Shown piece by piece: positions 57,334-64,000 of a stretch of 64,000 bases of DNA; the first letter of the stretch is position 1; each line of letters begins with the position of its first letter. The position numbers and the translations under genes were made by a program. Below the pieces are notes generated by a model, which saw nothing but the letters and a program-made list of their open reading frames with translations, had not been told where the DNA came from and did no database searches. Origin of the DNA: Gigaspora rosea (taxonomy: Eukaryota; Glomeromycota; Glomeromycetes; Diversisporales; Gigasporaceae); the NCBI GenBank assembly GCA_003550325.1, contig QKWP01000037.1, positions 357,166-421,165 of the forward strand, written 5' to 3'.

Positions 57334-58758
57334 TTTGCCATTGCACAATTTCTAAATTCATTTATATACTTTATTTGTATATCTAGAAGAAAAAAAGTTC
57401 GATGATTAAATAAATTTCATAGCAAATTACAGAAATACCGATTTGATGTAATTTTTAAATAGTTAAATTTCAAAATCACTTATATTAGACAATTAAAAAT
57501 TGAATGCATGATTATTCACGCTGAATACTTTGTAAGTGCATTACGGCAATTAAAGTGAACAGCTGCATGTTTTAAACTGCGTTTTTTTTTTTTTAAAAAA
57601 AAAAAAAAAAATAATGTGCTAAAGTTTATTTTTCCAGAAATCAAATCAAACTAACAGTATACAGTATAATCAAATCCTATAAATTGCGTAATTAATCTTA
57701 GTTCTGTATCAATATACAAGATGTTAAACAAAAATTATTAAATATCAAATTTGACATTTGTATAATCAATTATATCAGGGACAATGCCAACTTTATCATA
57801 TTTTAAAACATCAAGATCACATAGTCCTAAAGACTTTATTTCACATTTGCTAATGATTCTTATTCACTTGAATAATGATTTATTAGTTGATTTTGGTAAA
57901 TAATTTTCTATTAAAGAAACATATTTTATGAAATTGCAAGTTTTATGAAATGACATCTGAGTTTGTTTAACAAAAAAAATATCTAATTAATCATAAAACT
58001 AAGTAAATAAGTAAATATAAGGGGAAATATTGGAAATGAATAAGATATTTGGTCCATTTTAAATTTCTATTTGAATATCTCAACAATTTCAAACCGACTT
58101 GAATATTTTAAACGTCTCACTAACATAGAATGAACTGTGATATCTATTATAGTTTAATAGTTCGATCATAGATCTATCATGATAATTAGCTGACAAATTT
58201 GACTGTAAATAATTTGTTTGGCAATTGTTGAGATATCAGATTTTAAATTTAAAATATTTATTTAAAATAATTGATCAGTCTCTACCGACTCTCAATATAT
58301 ATTCTTCATAAATTAATAATTATCAGCTAATCATGAGGTATCATCATAAACTTCTAATGCAACGCTTGTGAGATTCATCAAAATTTGAAGTATAATATTG
58401 TGGAACTTTATATTTATGTGGTTGTGTTGCTTTATGACCAAAAAATTATGCCTTCTTAATGTATTTTTTTAACTTTTCCTAATGCTGTTGAAAATATAAA
58501 ATTAGTTCTGAAAATAAAAATGTAAATAAGATTAAACAATAATTACCAATAACGTAGGAGAATCTTACCAACCATTCAGCCAATAATAGACTTGAAAATA
58601 AAAATGTAAATAAAATTAAACAATAATTACCAATAACTTAGGAGAATCTTACCAACCATTCAGCCAATAAATGACTAAAAAATATAAGTAGATTCTATCA
58701 ACGAATATAAAATTAAATATGTTTAAAATAAATTCACGAACATAAAAATAGCAAAAAT

Positions 58759-58878
58759 TTATTTATTGCTGTACATTTGAATCTGTTCATCTCGTTGAAA
58801 AGATTCTTCACCAACCATCAAAAACTTTTTTTCTTTAATTTGTTTAGCAAGGCTTTGTAAATCTTCTCGATATTGAAC
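58759..58878 (-). pseudogene. Unrecognised short exon-like remnant, copy B
   Basis: After AG at about 58879 the minus strand reads QYREDLQSLAKQIKEKKF, then LMVGEESFQRDEQIQMYSNK and a stop at 58759, about 40 residues with coding-like composition. Upstream on the same strand another frame gives NGDV and VSFISGM. It looks like the C-terminal exon of a decayed gene. No family recognised. Confidence 0.35.
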
Positions 58879-58879
58879 T

Positions 58880-60110
58880 CATGCCGGAGATGAAACTCAC
58901 AGCATCGGTCTATACATCACCATTGGACGAGTAAATCAAGGCATAAGATTTGGATCTAAGGTGATTTCTGAAAAACTTTATTTTTCATAATTTCATGTTA
59001 TAAATGATCCCGTCATTATTCATTAGTAGATAAAAATAGTGTTACTTATTTTATCCAATCTGACACACTTAAAATAAGAGCAGAAGAAAATTTGGGCTTT
59101 AACCATCAACTGCAATATTGTAATTCGTAAAAATTTTGACAACTATTATAGTTTTTACTTATTAGCTAAAGTTCTTTAAATTTTTGAGCATTTTTTTATG
59201 GCCCGATTACAGAAATTCAGGTGGCGAAAAGACTTACCTTATAAAATATATATATACACACGAGTATACTGTATTGTACATATATTTTATTTATATGACA
59301 TTTTAAAAAAAAATTATTTCTAAAAAAATTGATGAGATCAGCTGATGTTATAAATGCAAAAAATCCTATCATTGACTGATTACCATTACTAATCCTTATG
59401 GGGACAATAAAAAGTTTTATTTGCATACATTCTTGATAAGAATTTAAAACTAATTTTCTAAACTAGAACAATTGATTTTTGGAGATATTATTTATAGCTT
59501 TGTCAATAATAATATATAAAAATTAACATTTATTCATAAGAAATCTACCAAAACGATATTTTGATCTTTACATCAGAAAAGAAAAATCACAGAAATAACA
59601 AACTGTTGCGTGTTTATAGTACATTTTTAACTTTTTGAATCGAAGATAACCCAGTGAATCTATCCCAGCTACTAATTTTCGCGATAGTGCCAAGATTATT
59701 TATCGAGATCAAAAACATCACATGTTATCAAATAGCGATGATGTTTTTTAATGCCATGAAAATAGGTATTAAATGTTGATATGATATATAATATGTAAAT
59801 GTTAAATTAGGAAATAAAAGAACGCCTCTTCGTAGTTTACAATCAAAATTCCAAAATTTAAATACCCTGCATACCACTAAATAATTGATGTGTACTGATA
59901 TGAAAATTTAAGATTGAATGAATATTTTTCTTTAAATGCAAACTGGAATCCACACATAACTCTTACTAGAAATTTTATTTTGCTTATTTTTTGGACTTAA
60001 GTTCTTTCGTTCTACTCCAAAAATTAATATAGTAATCAACTAGAATTATGAATTAATACCCCAGAATTGTAATATCAGATTTAAGAATTAGAATATTTTT
60101 ATCGGTAGAA
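58880..60110. other. Unit B sequence downstream of the kinase gene
   Basis: Non-coding, colinear with 49990-51183. No gene recognised. Confidence 0.4.
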
Positions 60111-61781
60111 TTATTCAATTGCCAAATCTTGCAATTTACTATCGATTGGGTTTGCATTTATCAATTTACTAGAATAATAATTATTCGAATGTTTTGGTTC
60201 GACCGGTTCTGGTTTAATTTTATCAGCTTCTAAGATTTGGTTCTTAATATCGTTATCATCTTGGTTCATTTCATCTAACCAATGAGCCACCTTGTTAACA
60301 ATTATAGCAGCAGTTGGTCATTTATCAGGATCATGATCCATGCAACTACTAGCTAATCTAACATAAAATTCCGGAGCATGAGTACATTCAGGTCTTGTTC
60401 TATCAATGATCTTAAATTGAAGATTAGTATCAAACGGAATTCCATCGAAAGCTCTTCTTCCCATTGATATTTCGGTCATAATGATCCCAAGACTGTAAAT
60501 ATCTGATGATTTCGTAAACGATTGACCTAGTAGGACTTCAGGTGCTATATAAGGCATAACACCGTAAATTTTTCCTTCTTTTTTTCCTCCTGAAAGGCCA
60601 AGATCTGTGATGTAAGCACTATCTAGCTCGCTTTGCAAAATGTTTCCAGTGTGTAAATCACTATGAACAAGTTACTGAGAATGAATCGATTCGAGATCCG
60701 AAGCTATACAGTACAAAAGATTTAATTTATTTTTCCAACTCATCTTTGATATTTGCTCAAGATTCTGGCTTAATGATCCTTTGTCCGCATATCTCATTGC
60801 GATGAAATAGTCATTATTTTTTGATACACCAAAACATTCTAAAAAAGATGGATTCTCATAGCCAATTTCACAATAATTCTTCAACTCATTAACAAAGTCT
60901 TTAGTATTTTCGCTCGATCCATGAATCTCTTTGAGTGCAACAGGTCTATTACAATTATAAATTCTATCAAACCAAATTGCATAATATACTGTCGCAAAAC
61001 CATCTTTTCCAATTTCTTTTATATCTCTAAAATCACAGTAATCAATCCAAGATAATCTATATTTATCATCATCTAGTACGTTTTTAAGGCCAGGATCAAT
61101 ATCAAGTGATTTATTAATTTTACTAGTTTTCAAAAGATTTCTATATTTCCTAAACCAATGATTTGCACTCTGAACATCTCTTTGTGTTCCAATACCGTTA
61201 CGGTAATAATAAGCAACATTTTTCATACTATTCATATTACCCATATCAGCAGATTTTTTTACATATTCAAATGCTTTATTATAATCTTGTTTTACTCCGA
61301 TTCCGGCATCATAACATACACCAACACTACATATCCCACCAATATGACCCATATTTGCAGATTTCATATAAGATTTGAATGCTTCTTGAGAATTTTTTTC
61401 GACTCCAATTCCATATCTATAACAAACACCGACTCCAAATATTCCTTCAGCATTACCCATATCTGCGGCTTTCATATCATATTCAAAAGTTTTTTTCTCG
61501 TCTTTTTCAATTCCGATCCCATGTTTATAACAATAACCAACATTAGAAATCGCTTGTGCATTTCCTAATTCAGCAGCTTTCATAAAATATTCAAAGACCT
61601 TCTTCTCATCTTTTTCAACTCCGATTCCATCTGCATAACAATAACCAACATCAGTAATTGCAACTGCGTTTCCTAATTCAGCAGCTTTCATATAATATTC
61701 AAAAGCTTTCTTCTCATCTTTTTCAACTCCATATCCATGTTGATATTTATAACCCTATTCACGAAGTATTTTAGAATCCAT
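60111..61781 (-). pseudogene. Sel1-repeat plus TKL-like kinase gene, copy B (three nonsense codons)
   Basis: The frame from ATG 61781 to TAA 60111 is exactly 557 codons with no frameshift, but has stops at codon 9 (TAG), codon 370 (TAA where copy A has GAA) and codon 488 (TGA where copy A has CGA). Residues about 10-215 are six Sel1 repeats (GYCYADGIGVEKDEKK). The kinase follows: loop IGKDGFATV at 257-265 (Asp replaces a glycine of copy A), ATP lysine K284 in VALK, catalytic HSDLHTGN with D375, DLG with D393, APEV at 413-416. After the kinase comes a short tail (HWLDEMNQDDNDIKNQ) ending LQDLAIE. Compared with copy A the tail has seven extra residues (ADKIKPE). Expression as a full-length kinase is impossible without readthrough. 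Confidence 0.85.
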
Positions 61782-64000
61782 TGTTATAAACATGAAAAAC
61801 AAAGTGTTTGAAAATTAAAAATAAAAAATGATTTTTAATATTTACAAACTAGGATTAATGCAAGCAGTACCATGTAGTAAAAATATCATGTGCATGTTTA
61901 GTTTACAGATCTTTTACTATATGTATAATCTTGTGTTTGGATTCGCATGTTTAACTAGATTACAGTAACGAAATGCAGTTTATAGATACAACATATTGTA
62001 AGAGATTTCTTTAGGCAAGCTTTATCATAAAATGTGATTTGATATATAGTATCATAAAGAAATTGTACAAGGTCTTATTTAACATTTCAATTAATCCTAC
62101 GATGTTTAGTTTAAACAATTTTTTTTATTTTTTAGATTTTGAGATATTGCGCAATTTCTGTCTGGTACTGTAAATCCACAGTGGGTTGCTGAGTGTGAAC
62201 GTCTCGAACCTTTTCTCTTTAATTACTTTAAGCATGATTATTACATCATATTTGCCTTTACCTGTTACTTCCTTATTTGGATAGCTTAGTTTATATGTTA
62301 AAATTATTTACGGAATTAATTTTGTATTCATTCCCGTGTTTTTTTTTTTGTCGCAACAGTCATAATCCACATTGTCGTGTTACAGCATGTGCTCTCACAA
62401 ACAGATAATATTTCATATTGTATCGGTTATAAAAAAATCTTAAAAATAAAAAGATTTTCTATAAACAATTATTTGCATAACAGATAAAAGAAATCAAATC
62501 TACTACATAACTAATTATAAAATAAACCTACCTGAAAAATTTTAGAATATCGAAGTTTATTTATGTAATTTGTATTTAATTTGTAACAGTTTTTAATTCA
62601 CGTAAATTTAAATAAATTTTAATAATTTTAATGCGACATGTACTTAATCTTTTTTTATATCGCAAGTACAGAAAATATTCATATTTCCAATCATTTTTTT
62701 AACTCATTAATATCCTTTTTGAATAAATTTATATTGTAAACATAGATGTCTCTTTTAGATCGACAAATTAAGTTCATTCTTTAAGTTATTTCATACATCA
62801 ACTTATTGAATAGAAGTATATTTGGGATTATTAAATTTAATTAGAATATTAAATTCATAGTCTAAGTATTTTAATTCAATGCTCCACTTATTATATTTAA
62901 AATTATATGTTTCGATAAATTCTCAAAAAAATAAAAATAAAAACGTTGTGTTTTAATACTAAAACTTCAAACACTTTCTATAGTATTGAATGCACAGATG
63001 TTACAATAAATTTCACCTGCAGTTATTTTGTTGGCGGTTAAAAGTAGCTAACAACTCTAGTATACAAAATGTGTTAATCATATACGTACTGGTCATGAAT
63101 GCGTCTAAAGTAGTTATCGAATACTTTAGTCAATCGGTCAGAATACTGGAATAGGTCAGGAAATAGTTTTTTAATCAGTAAAAAAAAAAAATATTTTACC
63201 GATTCGATTAAAACATGTGATGATAGATAGTTTAATACTTCAGAGTGAAAATTTAATTATTTATCAGATTAGGTGCATTTATAATTCCAATTAACAACAA
63301 ATGGAGATTTCATTGATTGACTTGAAAAATAATTATTTAAGTATTTCATTCTTTTTACCGTTACATTATCATTATCGAATTAACATCATATTTTTACCTT
63401 ATTGTTTACGCTAAAAATTTTCGTGCTTGATAATAATTGAGAGCATTATGCTTTTCTCACACTTAAAGCTAACTTTTGATGGAATCTAAACAAAATGTAT
63501 TGCTTAGTAGTTTAGAACATTTGATTCTACTCCTTACATTTTTCAAACCACAAAGAATTTCATATTTGATTTTTAAGAAAAATTGACTCCTTTTATCGCT
63601 CAGGTTATTGGAATTAAAAATTAGTTCAACAAATTTCAAAATATAAGATATAGCATTTTTTAAATTAATTTGTAAAAATGTATACTGTATAATTTGAATT
63701 GCACACAATTCTATAAATGTATATTTTTTACCTCTTAGAAATCTTTAAATAAAATTTGTCATTTAATAAAATGTAAATTGCTTACAATTTTCATACATTC
63801 GTGTCAGTTTAGTCGTCAAGCCTGAAGACTATTATTTAATGAAAGAATTCTTTGTTTTCATCATTACTCCCACTTTTTTATGTTATTCACATTGGTTTAA
63901 ACGAACGATTAACTTAAAAATTATTATAGGTAAACGTAATGTTGGGTACCGGTAACTGCAGAACTGATCTCGATTGAACATTTCAAATTAATTGTATTGT
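61782..64000. other. Unit B sequence upstream of the kinase gene
   Basis: Colinear with 52837-55461 apart from the 400-bp deletion near 63422. No gene supported; the frame open at 53159-53608 in unit A is interrupted here. Confidence 0.4.

Larger units (their letters stand above)
57334..64000. repeat. Tandem duplication, unit B (continues past window end)
   Basis: Third unit of the array. It matches unit A up to the window edge, where 64000 corresponds to about 55461. A local duplication of about 80 bp lies at 58515-58670 (TTACCAATAAC(G/T)TAGGAGAATC twice). About 400 bp present in unit A are missing at about 63422. Confidence 0.9.

Noticed and set aside
1-64000. tRNA or rRNA genes, and prokaryotic-type defence or biosynthetic systems
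   Set aside because: No tRNA box A/box B pair or rRNA core was recognised by eye, and the gene content is that of a transposon-rich fungal region. A covariance-model scan would be needed to exclude small RNAs fully.

Overview
The window looks like a gene-poor, repeat-rich stretch of a fungal nuclear genome, most likely an arbuscular mycorrhizal fungus of the Rhizophagus/Glomus type. The grounds are: strong A+T bias, short GT-AG introns, dense nested transposons, and several decayed genes joining Sel1 repeats to a TKL-like protein kinase domain, a combination greatly expanded in those fungi. The species is an inference. No prokaryotic gene organisation, CRISPR array, rRNA or convincing tRNA was seen.

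Layout. About 0.2-6.2 kb: a 5'-truncated, decayed Ty3/gypsy element (zinc knuckle, protease, RT, RNase H, integrase, 3' LTR) with a 644-bp mariner-type MITE in its pol region. 7.75-12.54 kb: a three-level nest, with an outer hAT-like element (8-bp TSD) holding a foldback hAT MITE (8-bp TSD), which holds a complete gag-only LTR retrotransposon. 12.5-21 kb: non-coding, with foldback repeats, degenerate tandem repeats, a pogo/Tigger-like MITE and a TA-flanked MITE. 21.1-24.0 kb: a 5'-truncated LINE on the minus strand with a long open frame carrying RNase H and a CCHC motif. 24-27 kb: repeats, a TTAA-flanked MITE and two back-to-back long hairpins.

27.7-28.2 kb holds the only gene that looks intact: a two-exon gene for a 136-aa secreted cysteine-containing protein. 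29.3-30.3 kb is an ATP-grasp pseudogene. 32.0-32.6 kb is a Sel1-kinase pseudogene that lost its kinase domain. 33-38 kb holds tandem repeats, a MULE-like MITE, a 57-bp near-perfect palindrome and an LTR. 39.6-42.5 kb is another Sel1-kinase pseudogene whose intron is swollen by nine 126-bp repeats. 42.8-48 kb holds tandem repeats, two short hAT MITEs and a solo LTR with six 20-bp repeats.

48.5-64 kb is a tandem segmental duplication: a full unit (about 7.1 kb), a unit with most of its middle deleted (about 1.7 kb), and a third unit cut by the window end. Each of the two long units carries one minus-strand Sel1-kinase gene, and both are broken in different ways (frameshifts in the first, nonsense codons in the second). 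A fragment of an ABCC-type transporter abuts the left edge of the array.

Overall this is an accessory region where transposons and tandem duplication have copied and broken signalling genes. No coherent multi-gene pathway is visible. The most notable items are the secreted protein gene, the nested insertions that can be ordered in time, the decaying kinase duplication, and the double hairpin locus.
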